A stretch of 64,000 nt of DNA from Datnioides undecimradiatus (taxonomy: Eukaryota > Chordata > Actinopteri > Lobotiformes > Datnioididae). The notes below the pieces were generated by a model. The model was not told the origin of the DNA, made no database searches, and saw only the letters and a list, made by a program, of their open reading frames with translations. The position numbers were made by a program, and so were the translations under genes. The DNA is taken from NCBI GenBank assembly GCA_008933995.1, contig WARS01000013.1, forward strand, positions 16,681,806 to 16,745,805, given 5' to 3'. Positions 36,326-49,662 of the stretch are shown piece after piece (the stretch's first letter is position 1; every line of letters begins with the position of its first letter).

Positions 36326-37889
36326 ATTTTACTGTTTCTGTATCACACTCACATGTGCAAAGGAACAGTTTTTGGTCATTTGTTGCTCTTGCTAATTCAG
36401 TTCCAATGTAAGACATGAGGAGCACAAAGCACAGTCATTGCTCCATGCAAAAATACATCGTTTCATATTTTATTTAGATTTGTTTCCCCACCACAGCTCA
36501 GCAAAAGAACACTGTCTGGAGAAACAACACGGGCGGACCTGCATGGATACCAATGATGGTCCGATAACAATGTATTTTACTTGTGCTTGTTGTACAATGT
36601 TTTTGACACTAGAAAGATATTAATATATACTCAACCCTTGAGAAAGTCTTGTGCTTATTTGAAATAAAAACGCTGTAAAATCAAATCTATCTATTGTTGA
36701 GCTGAGGCAAAACAACCCTCACACCTCATACTACTCTCCTCCTACACTGAAAAACTAAACAATAAGATATGTTATGGTATACATCTACCAACATTATTTA
36801 TTCATATGTAATGCCTCTTTGACTCACCTCTCACAGAGGTTGCTGTATATTATCCTCATTGGAAAGGTTTGGAGCCTGGCCGAGTTATTAATTTTTCTTG
36901 TTTTGTTTTGTTTTTTTCTTTTAAAAGAAGAGCTCCACGGCTCTGTCATAGGGAAGCTAGTCCATAGGTGGCCTGTTGATGCTAAATGGCATGCATGATA
37001 ACAGATGGTGGTCCTACAGCCTGTTTCTTATGTCTGTCCTCACATAGAAATGCTGTGGAAACAATGACAAAATAAGTGGTCTATGGGAAATTGCCAAAAA
37101 CCAAACAATCTCTGTTAGATGTTATTGTTTAAATGTCTTACCACAGGTGAAAAGTCTCTCTCACAGTTCAAACTGTTGATCATCTTTCTGCAGGACTCCT
37201 CTTTTAGTCTTTTAGTTTCACATTTACCTGAAATAATCCAATCAGAAAATGTTGCTTGTACAACAGGACGGCCATTGCTGTATACAGTGCAGGATTTTCA
37301 GGCTGCTGCAGGGATTTTGTGGACAGGGGCCGCATTACAGAAACTTGTTATCTTAAGTCTCAAGACTGGAAGAGTCTCAGATAAGATTTTTTCATTTTAG
37401 TGTTACAGAAACATATCGCAACTAACTTTCACAATCCTATCCCATCTTACTTCATCCTATCTTATCTCAGATTAGGAAATCTGAAATAATTCAATCCAGC
37501 AATGCTTATAAACTTTTATTTGTGTCACCAACCAACACTGTTTCCCATCTCACTGAGATAAATAACTTTGGTTTTTTTGCTGTTGAAAGGTTTGGTGTTA
37601 GTAACATCTATAGAAATTACTCAGAAATTTACAGCAGATCTAACTCAGACTGATTCGGGAAAAGGGATAAAAGAGCGGCCGTTCAGTTAGTTCACACTAC
37701 ATGGTAGAAGGGTTGAGGATTATATTTATCCTAAAGTAATGAGAGTTCAAGGTTTGGGGAATTTAAGATGCTTGTGTGCACCTTTTCTTTCCTATTCAGG
37801 GTAGAAACATTGACTTAGGCACTGTTTATATGAATGTCTTATTTTCTAAATCAGAAGTTTTTTACACAAACTGTTTCATCTGGAGCTGA
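36326..37889. other. Non-coding, nothing recognised
   Basis: AT-rich. A 93-codon frame (37,119-37,400) shows no motif. Confidence 0.6.
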
Positions 37890-38170
37890 AGGGATGGTAA
37901 AAGGACTGCACAGCGCTTTTCAAGTTTTATAACCACTCAATGCACTCTATACTACATGTCACCATTCACACAATGATGTCAGATGGCCAGCTGCTCATCA
38001 GAAAGGAAATGAATCCATCTATACACATTCAAACAGCAATTGCACAGCTCGCAGGGGTTTGGGGACAGTGTATTGACCTTTGACTTGCAGCCCAGAGGAG
38101 TAGGATATCAAAACACCAGTCTTCTGATTACTGGATGACCGAAGTACGACCCTACAATGCTCCACCTGGC
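37890..38170 (+). repeat. Teleost dispersed repeat (CACTACATGTCAC type)
   Basis: Reads in order CACAGCGCTTTTCAAG (37,909-37,924), ACCACTCAATGCACTC, ATACTACATGTCACCATTCA (about 37,949), CCAGCTGCTCATCAG (about 37,987), a GGGGTTTGGGGACAGTGTAT phrase, TTGCAGCCCAGAGGAG, and CTTCTGATTACTGGATGACC. This matches, piece by piece, a very common fish repeat known from memory ('actcaaagcgctttacactacatgtcac ... ctgctcatcagg ... ccttctgattagtagatgacc'). The copy is diverged by many substitutions and small deletions. Confidence 0.75.
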
Positions 38171-40100
38171 CTCTGCATGTCCTCCTCCCCTTCTCTTCGT
38201 GGGTGATGTTGAAGGAACCTGATCCTGCATGGTCCTCTGGGTCATCATGCAGTCAGGCCAAGAATAAGCCAGAGGACCAATCTGACTTGATCTGTGTGCA
38301 TCACTTGCTTCTCTGAAGGTCCCAACATTGTCACTGGGACCTAATAAAGGCAGTCACACAATTAAACATGCTACCATTGTTTCAATTATATTAATATCAT
38401 GAGACAAACACGTTAAAAGTGAGAGATCATTAGAACCAACATTCTCTGATAGGAAGTCAGCATTTTCTCTATGTCTCTAAATCATGGACAGTTAAGTAAC
38501 ATGTGGCATTACATCAGTCTGCACTTAGACTGCTGCAACAAAGCGCTAGCTGAACAGTGTTCATGCAGGCTCTTGGCTATTTATTGACCTCAGGCACTTA
38601 TTCACCTGAGTTCCTTCAGCCAAGGCAGCCATGAGTTTTCTTTGTAAACTCATGACGACCAGGTGCTGAGACGGTGTGTCCTTCACTTGCTGAAACTTTT
38701 TCATTCATGGGTCGAAAAGAAAGTGCATGTACTCACACGTAATGGCAAGAATGGCTGTTAAAAGTTATACCCGCCTACCTTTACTCTGAAGTCCTCAAGG
38801 CCAAAGGTCTCAGCTGCAATATTCAGAGCGGCTGTTCTGTGGGCGCTGTTGTGAAAAGAAAGATAGAGCTGATGCAAGTGGGTCCTTTGGGAAACACAGA
38901 GGATGCATCCCTACATGCCAGGGCACAGCGATGGGCAGCTGGCAGCCACCAGGTCATCCTGCAGCAGCTTCACCACACCATTCAACCTTCCTGTTCCAAG
39001 CAAAGGGAAAAAAAAGAAATCACGTCATGACATGGAGATACAAATTCATGTTCAGATCTTTGACTAAGCTAAACTAAATACTAACTAAATATAAGACCAT
39101 CTTCTCACATGATAAATACTGGACTTGCTCCTCACAAAGACATCTGTCTTCATTTACCTAACCCTCCAGAGTAGTAGTCACAGAGGAGTTGGTGTCTCAG
39201 AGGATTAACTCCTCAACAACTAAGGCCAAAATCTTCTCATCAATTATTAAATGAGACCGGCAGTTGATCTTTTTCCCCATTCTAAAAGTAAATGAGATTA
39301 AACTGATTGAATATTAGGAGATTTTGAGGCGAGCTGTTTTGCAGTGATGAAATGCAAATATAAACGATAACACAGTCGCATTATAATTATTTGCCCTCAG
39401 CCTTTTAAAGTAGTCACACACCAGCAACTCTGCTAGATCAGAAAGAGTTGGATAATTTGTATGTGGTACTTGTTGTCTTTTTGTTAATCGTAGAGGCATA
39501 TCACCTATGCAGGTACAAACATCTGTTGCAACAGAAAGCAGGCCATAGCTGAGGCGTCTTTATCAATTAAAGTATCCTACTATCATTAGATCTAATTGAA
39601 GGAACTTCACTTTGTGCCACTTGATTTCACACTTTGTTTGTGATCCTATAAAATATGCTTTTATATCTTTGTGCCTGCTTATGTTGCCGGTATAAGTGTA
39701 AGGACAGAGTCTGCTTATACAATATTACACTGAAATTGTCATTGCAAGATACTTGATGCTCACATGATCAGGGTGGAAGAGCCATGACTGGAACTACAGT
39801 ATGTCTTTTCTAAACCTTTAGGGTCTGGCTTAATCTTCATTTTCTTGTTTGGATATGTAAAGATTTTGCATCTCTGAACACTTCACATATTTCACACAGA
39901 TGGCGCTCCTCTGTCTCCAACAGCCACTGCCCCCCCTTCCATCTGCAAAGCTGCTGTCCCGCAAAATCACTCTTGTACCTGCCATTGTTTTCTTGATTGC
40001 TTCCTGTACCTCTGAATTTGGCCTTAAGGATAACATCGATTAGGAAAAGACCATACTCGATCTATTATTATTCTGTTTTTTTCCCAGCCCTGCTCTATTC
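38171..40100. other. Non-coding, nothing recognised
   Basis: Unique DNA. The first 180 bases after the repeat may be part of it. No open frame above 68 codons. Confidence 0.6.
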
Positions 40101-40345
40101 TGAAAAACTATTCCTGAACCACTGGAGCCAATTAATGTCCAAACAGATGTGCAATGCCAAGAGCTAAGCTTTGCCGCAGGGTCAAGCAGCCTGAATCTAA
40201 TCTCCTCAACAGAATTACATTTCCTCCATCATGGCCCCATACTTGCTGCCCCGCTCTCAGACCACCAGATGCAGCGTTTGCGTAATCACATGTTGTCATT
40301 GCAATGGAATAACTCTACATGACCTGTGAGAAGTGCTGTGTGGTT
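40101..40345. other. Candidate conserved non-coding element
   Basis: Repeat-free dense stretch with GGAGCCAATTAATGTCC (40,124-40,140) and GTTTGCGTAATCACATG (40,277-40,293). Inference from texture only. Confidence 0.25.
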
Positions 40346-42345
40346 TAACGTTGATGGCTGTGCAGACTAAGCTGCCAAAAAACAGCAAGTCTGCAACGTT
40401 TTAATGAGGAGAAGCGCTTCAGTTTCATTTGATTCTTAATGTGTCATATGATCATGTCTTTGATGTGCATTTCCATGTCTTTCCTTTCCTCATTTTATTC
40501 TGATTTGTGTTTGCGGAGAATGGAGAGGGAGATACAAACACAGAAAAATGAAACACCTGAGGCAAAAGTGGGACTTTACACTTGAAAGTGGAAAGCATTA
40601 CTTATGCATTAGGTATGTCTTTGAAGAACCCAAAACATGCATATTTTCTTATTCCTTCCCCCCAAATAATACAGATAAAATCAATTATTCATTTGTAAAT
40701 GTTTATTTCACTTCAAAAACAAGTATGACATGGGCCTTGATGTTGGAAAAACTGTTCCTGAAGTAACCCACACTCACAATGCCCTCATTGGAAGTTTGTA
40801 CTTCTGTTTTGAAGTTATACAGAACTGTCCTACAGCATGAATTAAATAAACAGGGACTACCAACAAGCATATACAGTCGGTGCATGTTTTATCAGTGTTA
40901 ATGTTGTCAACCAACGTGTTATTTGTGGCAAAATGACCCTTTAAAAACAAGAAAGATGTGCAGGGGCCTGCACAAAATGCTGGGCCCTTTTATTCCCTGC
41001 AGTTCTTCACCCCTGAACAGGAGGCATCAGTTCTTCTTAAGAGGAGTTCAAGGGCCAAATGTAGCTGATAACTGAGTAGCAAACAAGACTGGAAGGTTTA
41101 TTTCATGTGTACGTTATTCCAAATTCATCAGTTATTGATATATGGATTAGTTATGAATTAATATGGACACATGTTCAGGTCTTATTTATCTATAAATAAA
41201 TTGCATGAATCACAAAACTGAGGAAATCCTGATGATAATACAAGCAACATACTGAACAAACTCAATGCTGAATTGTGGTAAGAGAATTGACTTTGGTATA
41301 TTGATCTAATTAATTTAAAAAAAAAAAAAACCTTCTAATTGTTCCTTTTAAAACCTAAACCCCTAAAACATCATCACACAATAGAAGCTCCTTATAAGGT
41401 CCCAATGGTTCACACAGATAAAAGAAAATATCTTTGGTTGAAAATGGGGTTGAATGCCCCGATGGTGTCTGCAGTTACATTACCATTACCTTGGATGCTC
41501 TTGGCACTGTACAGCTTCCTGATTAGGGTTTTTTTTTTTAATTTCATCACTGATTGAACAGGGGAATTCTGCAGATGAAGCTCATAATTAAGCTCAATCT
41601 CCAGCCCTTAACACACTGGACGCATCAGGCACAAGCAGAATCGACAGTAGCTTGTCATTTAAAGAATGAATTGAATTCTCACTATAGGAGTCTCAAATAC
41701 AACATATGCTCACCCTTGAAGTGACAAACCTTCAAACAGCTGCAGGAAACATAAAAAGCGCAAAGAAAGGAGCTGGGTCATTCAAGAATGAGGTCTATGT
41801 GTGGAAGGACAAGGTTAGTGTGGAGGGATGAATCAACAAAACATAGATGTTCAACAAGGGAAGCAGCTGTTTGCATTTAAAACCATGACTCACCATTAAA
41901 GTTAGATCGCATACCAGGTTATTTTGTGCAACTATTGAACAAAACATTTCATCTTAACACTATTCTTCCTGTGAAAGAAGAAATATGATGTGTTCTTATG
42001 TCAGTTTGAACAAACCCATCTCAATATATCTAGATACCAATCTCCAACTTTCAGCAGCCCAGAGCTAGGATTCATTAGTTAGCTTGCTAGCGACACTGGG
42101 ATACACTGGTCATTCTTAAAGCCGTAATCCAACTCTGAAAAACACTGAAACTCACTCAGTTTTTGAAGTTCAAAACAAATTCCCACAAATTCCGACTTCC
42201 CTGTCCTGTCTCCTTGGAAATTCAGTCACAATTCAAACCTAAATACTCTCAAAATGCTGTTGCCTCAATGTCCAGTCTTGGTCCAGTCAAAGGGAAAAAG
42301 GTTTGTGGCATTTAGAGACACATAAAGGCAAATACATACTTCAGC
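40346..42345. other. Non-coding, nothing recognised
   Basis: AT-rich. A 14-base A-run at 41,317-41,330 and a T-run near 41,530-41,539. No frame above 72 codons. Confidence 0.6.
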
Positions 42346-42605
42346 CTGAAATGTAGCCCCTATGGGAGTGCATCGCATTTTCTCCACTGGAGGAGCATCC
42401 AAGAGGGCACTTTCAGTCATGAGACATTTTATTTACACGATCAAACAACCTTATCCCTGATTTACTTTAATCTAATATGTACCCAATCAAATAGTTTTTG
42501 TGCCTAAACCATAATAACCAAAGTGTTTCCAAATCACAATACTCTTGTCCTGTCGCCACCATTGTTCAGTAAACACTGCTATGACTCATTTTCGAGAGCC
42601 ATGTA
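42346..42605. repeat. Possible old dispersed repeat
   Basis: Phrases such as GAGTGCATCGCATTTTCTCC (about 42,367) and TTTTTGTGCCTAAACCATAA (about 42,496) remind me of teleost repeats. Weak, recall only. Confidence 0.25.
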
Positions 42606-45005
42606 AGAGCCATGCCCCAGAAAAATAGCTGTATTGGGTTGTATTATTGATTATCGATTGGTCTGTAATGTGTTGGTATATCAAATCCATAAAATGTGCA
42701 TAAATAATGAAAAATGCACAAATTTTTAGGGACCAAATTTATGTCTTATCTTGGCCTTATTATTGGTCTCACCTGCGCGTATGCATTTGTGTAATCGTAG
42801 AGTTACAGTTTTTCTACTTAACTCATTATATTAGGCCAGTTTAATATTAGCATTGATATCAAGGGAAAAAGAAGCTTGTCTGGTATTTAACACTTCCAGT
42901 TCAGTTCTGTCTTATCTATTATTTATTATTATTTAAATCACAGACAGGGTGGAAGGGAGAGTAGCACCTAAATACCAGTGATGGAGGTTAGCAGATAAAG
43001 TGACACAGTTGGCCATAACAAGGCTATTTCAGTCGGCAAGACAGTTCATTTTCTCCGTAAATGTTTCATTCCACAATTCATCTCTGACACATAAATTGTA
43101 TTTGAGCCGGATCTTCCAAGGGCTAAAGTGAAGTCCCTCCTCTGCAATGTTAAATGACCTCTGGAACAATTTGATTATGATGTCTTGCTGACAGACAGAT
43201 TTATCACGGCAGTGGAGCCATGTAATGGATATGAGCACAGCTCTGGTGACAGGAGAGAAGACGGTGGGAGTGAGGGATGAGGGATAGAGGACTAGGAGCA
43301 GCAGAGAATGGACTCTAAAGGCTGGCTAAGTAATCCATTTACATGTGTGTCATATGATAAATAAATGACAACTGACTCTTCTTTCCCTGGCCCGAGTAAA
43401 CGTGAATTATGGCTTTAAAGTACCACCGGCATGTTAACTTCACTCAGAGCAAATGGATCCTGGAGGAGCAGTTTTACCATAAAACTGTAAACACTGATTA
43501 CATTTATGACCCCGTTTGAAGCCAGAGTGCTAGACATCAGTCCTGGTGAGTTGCTTTACTGATATTACCAATTATATTCCAACTCGGCAGGTCTAATGAA
43601 GCCGGATGTGTTTTCTTTTGCTCCAGCCTGTAAGCTTGACACATTGTTAACAGTGTTGACATCTCTGCAGACACCGCACAGGGGACTTAAAGGCTGGATG
43701 AGCCACAATTCAACACTGCGGGCCAACAACAAAACAAGCATTTCCAAAATGTCACCACTGAGGCTTAACTCCTCTATATTCACCGCGTCTTTCTGTCTTC
43801 ACCGATTGTCTGTCAGCACTTGGCTGAACTCCATAACACTACACACAATGGAAATACAAGGAAGACTGACTCCGGTGACATTTGTTTGGAGACCTGTGTG
43901 ATGTCTGGAGTCTCTCTGCGATGGATGGAGGACCTGTGTTAACTGTGCCACTGATGGAGACCTCTGCCAGGCAACAAGTGCTGACATTATTCTTCTGCCC
44001 GCGCCTTTTCTATCAATCACGGTTTTTCTGAATGTTTCCACGGAGACTGGGGAGGACAAAGGTGAGTTGAGGAGGGGGAACGTGTAAGGACAGCTTATCT
44101 GTCAGAAAGTGCATCAGGAAGGGAGAAATAATTTGACTGGCCCTGACAGACCTTTCACTTTGCCTTTCTCTGACATAGGCTGCTGTCAAACTGACAGCAG
44201 ATTTGTTTCCTTGTAGTGGGCCAAGGTAAGTCACTGTCAGACTACGGGCATACAAAACAGAAGTGGGTAATGATATCAGGACAAAACTGCTGTGAACGTC
44301 CAAATGAGTGGGTGAAGATGCTCTGATTTATTAATTTCCTTATGTAGAAAGCATTAAAAAACAGCAAATTCAAAACATTGAATGCACAGAAAAGGTTTTT
44401 TTTTTCTGTTGCCACTGCAAAGATTACACAGCTAAAACCTCCTTTGTTTATTCTGAAGTACAGCTGCCAGAAAAGTCTGGGCATTTCATTTAGATGCAAA
44501 TAAAATTGCAGAAAAACACAGAAATACTGCAGTGTCTTAAGGTCACTAACAACAAATCCATAGTTGTTAAGGCAATATACAAACGTGGCACATGGCACGA
44601 TGTTCAAACAGCACACACAGCAAAGTAACAGAAGAATCTCACAGTCATGAACTGTATCTTTGAGACAGATGAGGTTTTACTGACCTCAAGAGAAGCGGCT
44701 GCACAGCAGCCTCATCAAGTTCATCCCAACAGGAAACTGAATGAAGAGTTTGTGATGGAGTATCAAGACACACAAAGAACAAGCTGCTCAGAATGAAAAT
44801 AACCCTTATTGGCCAACTATATGTGTGCATACACCACACTCAGTATACTCACACAGGCAGTGAATAGGCAGTGAATAGAATATTATTAAGTATGTGTGTG
44901 AAAAAATAGGTGTATATATAAATGTTTATATAAGGCACTAATGCCCACAATAAAAATTGAAAAAGAATATAAACAATAATACAAATAAAGTATTCTGTAA
45001 GTTGT
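42606..45005. other. Non-coding, nothing recognised
   Basis: Contains several chance frames near 43,565-44,616, the longest 124 codons on the minus strand; none has a domain. A small 9-base hairpin with a 3-base loop lies at 44,180-44,200. Confidence 0.55.
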
Positions 45006-46110
45006 AAAAAAGACAAATAGTCAGTTCCTTACTGCGGAGGCCAATGTTTCACTCAGGAGCGACCAGAAACAGCTCAAAAATGAGAGTTAATATTGGACTT
45101 TACCAAGTGGCCAGAAACTCGATAATAATGCTGCTTCATGTCTGTTGGAGTCAACTGGCAGCTGTTTGCTAATAAAGTCAAAACAACTTTATAATAAAAT
45201 AATATGTCACTATTTGTGTTTACAGCTTGTTGCTCTTATTCCAATTGCCCAAGTGGGTAAAAACCTAAGGCAGGTTTGACTGTACAATCTGCAATTTATG
45301 CTACCAAGCGTCTCTCTGCAAAGATAACAAAAGACACAGTTGGGTGATATTGAGAAGTAGCACAGGATCATGGGAGTTGTGGTTTTCACCACCACTGCAG
45401 TGAGCCTCTCCCAGTAGGATTCCTACAGTGTTGTTGTTCAGGAGGTTTGTACCAGGACCCCAATTAACTGCAACCTTCTCCTCCTCTCCAAAACAAATGA
45501 AGCTGGTGATTAAAACAGACAAAAACACAGAATAAAGCTGTTTCACACTGAAAGTAAGTGTTTCTCCGATGTTGTTCAGTGCACATAGCACATCCAGGAG
45601 GGGCAGCGAACCAAACTGCTGCAAACGTTTTCTCTTCTTGATTCTCCTGTAACTCAAGATCAAAGACATCCAGTGACTAAAATCCTTCATCTGGGCAAAA
45701 TATGTAGCTTAAAACAATGACGATCTAAAAATATTTATTGCAAAAATGTTTTTAAAAATGGCTAAAGCAGGATAAAAACTCAATTTATTACTTCTGTCAG
45801 ACAGCGGAAATGCCTGCACAAGGGTGATATGATGAAGCCATTTACAGGCAACCAAATGAAGTGGATAATATAATAAATCGTAATAAATGATGATACTCTT
45901 TGCAATTAAGGATTTTTCAGAGTAAAAAACTATAGAAACATGTACGGATATAACTGAACAACAAATATATAGCATAGGTCTTGTTTTGTGCCCTTTTAGT
46001 GCAGAAAATATTACATATTGTAATTTGAAGTAAAGAAAAAAACAACAACATGAGAGCAACTTACCAAAAGTAACGTTTCCAAGAGCTGATGGCAAGACCA
46101 CGAACACAAT
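45006..46110 (+). repeat. Possible teleost dispersed repeat block
   Basis: Phrases such as TCACTCAGGAGCGACCAGAA (45,050-45,069), ATCATGGGAGTTGTGGTTTT (45,367-45,386) and CACATCCAGGAGGGGCAGCG (45,589-45,608) look like parts of an old fish repeat. A 129-codon (45,301-45,690) and a 132-codon (45,709-46,107) minus-strand frame cross it without resembling any protein. Recall only. Confidence 0.4.
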
Positions 46111-48954
46111 TAACTCTCATCCACTATTTTGAGTTCTCTGTAGCGACCTTTAATTAGGATTAATCAGCAGCAGAAAATGACACTGAAGTAACCAAAGGTT
46201 GGTGGTGTACTTGCTGTTCATTTGAAGGTTCGCACTGCAATTCATGTGCTGTTTGTATAAACGAGCTTTTAAGTATGATTCACAGTAACCTGAAATATCT
46301 GGTAAATTAGTCATGGATCGCGGCGAATACTCAGCTTTTTCATGTGACCGTGCAGACTCAACATGGTCTGGATCATTTGCCCTGATGGATTTTTGGCGAG
46401 TGCCGCCAGAATATAAAGAAACTGAGCAAAAGGATAAAGTTAAAAGTTTGAATGTTTTGAATCTTTTGCTGCTTGAATCAGTCTTATTTCACGTCTTTGA
46501 TGGCATCAGTGATGATCAGCCTGATATTCATGTGTTAATCTCTACAGCAAGAAGATGGGGGTTTAATCACCCTGCTTTCTAAGCAGGCCCTTTCGTTTAT
46601 GCAGCGCAGGTCATTACATTTTAATGTTAATGAAATATTAAATTTTAAGTTGGAAATCTTCTTACACGGTTTTCTGTTGTTACCTTAATAAATCATCATC
46701 ATTAATCTTCTATTGAGGAAGACTGCATCTGAGCTAACATCTCCAGAGATGATGGTAATGACTTTAACTGAGAAATATGTTGCTGTCATCAATACGTGTG
46801 CCCATGAGGAGTAAACACACACACTCTCAGACGCACAGACACATGCTCGCGCTCACACACATAATTGATGGGTTTTTTTCTTCAAACAACTTTCATATCG
46901 TCAGTCTTTTTATGCATATTGACCGTGTATTTTAGCAGTTTATTTACTCCTTCAACCGCTGCTGCCGCTCCACTGCCATCACTCAAACATGAAACGGCTT
47001 CTTATGAACACAAATCTCAGCAAAATTAATGACTGGTATGATGCAAGTGTTTTGCCCCTTTTGCACATTTCTTGCATTGACAGTTTTGTGGGCTTTCAGA
47101 TGAATTTGATTAACTGAATTAAACACTGGAGTGAAACTTGCAGTTGATATACTGCAGTCACGGTCAGTAATTGTATGTTTGTTAAATGGCTGTGGATTTA
47201 AGAGCATGACAGTTTTCCATGACGTGAGCCTCAATCCTCAGTAAACTGTTCCTGTTACAAAGATGTCTATAAATTAATTAATAAACCAAAGTTATAAAGT
47301 TAATCACCTCACAAACTAAATCACTCAACACTCTGAAGTCCATGATCCAGTGATCAAAATGCTCCTTGTAGATCCTTCATCGGCACTTCAAATTACACAA
47401 GATAAGTTAAAACGACCATTTAAAGTAAAATTCCTTTTGATGTTTCCCTTGTTGTTTCATGGTTGTATTCCCTCAGTGTTTTCCTCACTACGACCCAACA
47501 GAGAGACTGCTGACAAGGCAGCTGGCCCAGATTTGGCTTCCCCATGCAGCAGTATGATCAATAGATTGCGATTCATGAGGACCAGTGAACAGCAATGTGA
47601 AACTGCGCCCTCCTCACCCTCCCAGAATTGCCCGTCTAGGGAAAATCAACCAGTTAAGTTCAAAAGAAAATGTAGAGATTGATTAAGCAGGCAGAAGTGG
47701 TCCTTTCAGCACTATTGCAGGTCCCACCACCACAACCACGCTCCAAACACTGGAGTCAATGCAGCAGAGAGGGGGCCACAACACTCAATCTTCTCAGAGA
47801 CAGGATCGTTCTTGGAGGAGACGTGTAGCCAACAGCATGCTCCAAACAAAATATATGGTGTGTTCAGACCGAGATGCAGCTGAATAAAAAGCTACAAGCA
47901 AATTCCTGCATGCTCGCTGTAACTCAGACACGTTGTGATAGTTGACCAGCTTGTGTTTCCTCTTCAGACAAATTGGATTTAATGTAGTCACGTTCATGCC
48001 TTTTTTTAATTTGTGATATTGCCCAACAGTTCCCCCTCACAAACCGAACACAGAATAAGAAAGAATTCATAATGTTGGCTCCATGTTTGAGGAATCATCA
48101 GTCCATAAAACCGGTTACAGGTTATAATATGAAGATCCCAGGCTTGCACACTAATATGCAATCCCCTTCAGCCAGACATGTTTTCATTCACAGTTGAGTT
48201 CATTAAAGACAAATAGTGAGCTGGGGCAATTATTTATGGTTCTGGGGGCATTATAACACAATGTAAGAGTGTGTCATTACAGTATCTGTATGTGTATGCT
48301 TCCGAAACATAATTTGGCTCCAGCTTCAGGAAACATACCACAATCTCTTAACTGTTAAAAACAGTTTTATGCAACCACTTCTCGTTATTGCTTTGTTATC
48401 CTTAACTATTGCACTACTGCTTCCTCCGTCAAAACAAAACACTGCATCTGAGCTGACGCAAAAACAAGACTGTTACAGCAGATCAAACTTTAAGTATTGT
48501 TTCTGCCCAGAAGAGGGAACAAGATGCTGCCAGCCTGTTCACCATATTGCTGAGCAAAGGAAGATCCTGCAGTGGAACCAGACCTCAGATATAACCTGCC
48601 TGTGCACTGACTTTGTCTTGTCCAACTTAGTTTTGGCTCTGGCACTCTGAGTGTGCGCACTTCATCCACTGTTCAGGCAGAAGGCAAATTGGAAGTAGTG
48701 GCTTAATCTAATTAAGAGACAGTATCATTAACAGGCAGCTCCTTTGGCAGTAACCCACTGATTTATGTGGCAAAGACAAACAGAGGCTTACGCCAAGGAT
48801 ATCTATCTGATACTAACAAAGCAGCTTCAAAGCAAGATGATACAAGAAGAAGAAAATGGATGAACAGTTCATTATGTATGCACTGTGTGCTGTTTTTAGC
48901 TCATGGTCTGGCTCTAGGCATGGCAACGTTAGTCTGCTGCTCTACCACTTTGGT
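46111..48954. other. Non-coding; one cysteine-rich chance frame
   Basis: Unique DNA. A CAC-rich patch lies near 46,816-46,860. The sequence GTGTGTTCAGACCGAGATGC near 47,859 resembles transposon-derived repeats, weakly. A 93-codon frame at 48,369-48,650 is discussed in the findings; I do not call it a gene. Confidence 0.5.
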
Positions 48955-49330
48955 TTAGAACTGAAATATCCCAACAACTATTTGATGATTTGTCACAGCA
49001 TTCATGGTCCACAGAGGATTAAAAGTAAATGTAATGATGCCTTACGTTTTCATTTAGTGCCATCATCAAGTGCCCAATTAGATCATTTAGTTTAGGACCA
49101 AATACCTGCATAACAAGCCTCAGTTGTGTTTCGTGTTAAGCGCTAATTAACAAATGCTGTGCACGAGAACATGCTGAACTAAGTCAGTAACCATCTTTCA
49201 AGCCCACTAAACATCAGCATGTTAGCATTATCATTGAGAGAGCTTTAGAGTGCTGATGTAAGCATTTAGCTCAAAGCACTGCTGCGTTTCAGTGCTGCCT
49301 CTCCGAGCTGCCTGCCTGACCAGTGGGACT
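48955..49330 (+). repeat. Teleost dispersed repeat, copy B (long)
   Basis: Follows a well-known fish repeat piece by piece: CATGGTCCACAGAGGATTAA (49,004-49,023), AGTGCCATCATCAAGT (49,057-49,072), GGACCAAATACCTGCATAAC (49,096-49,115), GCGCTAATTAACAAATGCTG (49,140-49,159), then ACTAAACATCAGCATGTTAG (about 49,207), GTAAGCATTTAGCTCAAAGC (49,259-49,278). The copy at 1,470-1,640 is a shorter relative in the opposite orientation. Match is from memory; family name unknown. Confidence 0.78.
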
Positions 49331-49632
49331 CAGTGGGTCAAATTCAGCCTTCAAGCCAAATTTGGCCTCCTGACAAAAGCCTTCACTTTAATTTACATCA
49401 AAGCTTTTACATGACTTTTAACAAAACTACCAAGGATAGCTACAGTGTTAATGCATATCCCAGTAAATATTAGACTTGCAGGATTCCCTGACCTGAAACT
49501 TCCAATGAAAAATGCAGATAAATAAATAAAATAAAACAATAAATGCCTTGACATGTTTGACCATAAATAATTTGTGCTAGAATCACATATATAGGTGTCA
49601 GGCAGTCAGTGTGCTGACTATAACAACAACAC
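49331..49632. other. Non-coding, nothing recognised
   Basis: AT-rich. A short AAATA run near 49,518-49,540. Confidence 0.6.
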
Positions 49633-49662
49633 TTTCTCTATTAGCCATGGCTAATAGAGAAA
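49633..49662. repeat. Perfect 30-bp palindrome
   Basis: TTTCTCTATTAGCCA is followed directly by its reverse complement, with no spacer and an NcoI-type CCATGG at the centre (49,645-49,650). The DNA could extrude as a cruciform or fold as a hairpin in RNA. No known site type matches. Confidence 0.98.

Noticed and set aside
45301..46107. Minus-strand frames of 129 and 132 codons
   Set aside because: They cross a probable old dispersed repeat and do not read as a transposase, reverse transcriptase or host protein.
47350..47682. 110-codon plus-strand frame
   Set aside because: No recognisable domain; ends in low-complexity S/P/N sequence; no support for expression.
49633..49662. Palindrome as a microRNA hairpin
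   Set aside because: There is no loop and the stem is too short for a microRNA precursor; no known microRNA seed was seen.
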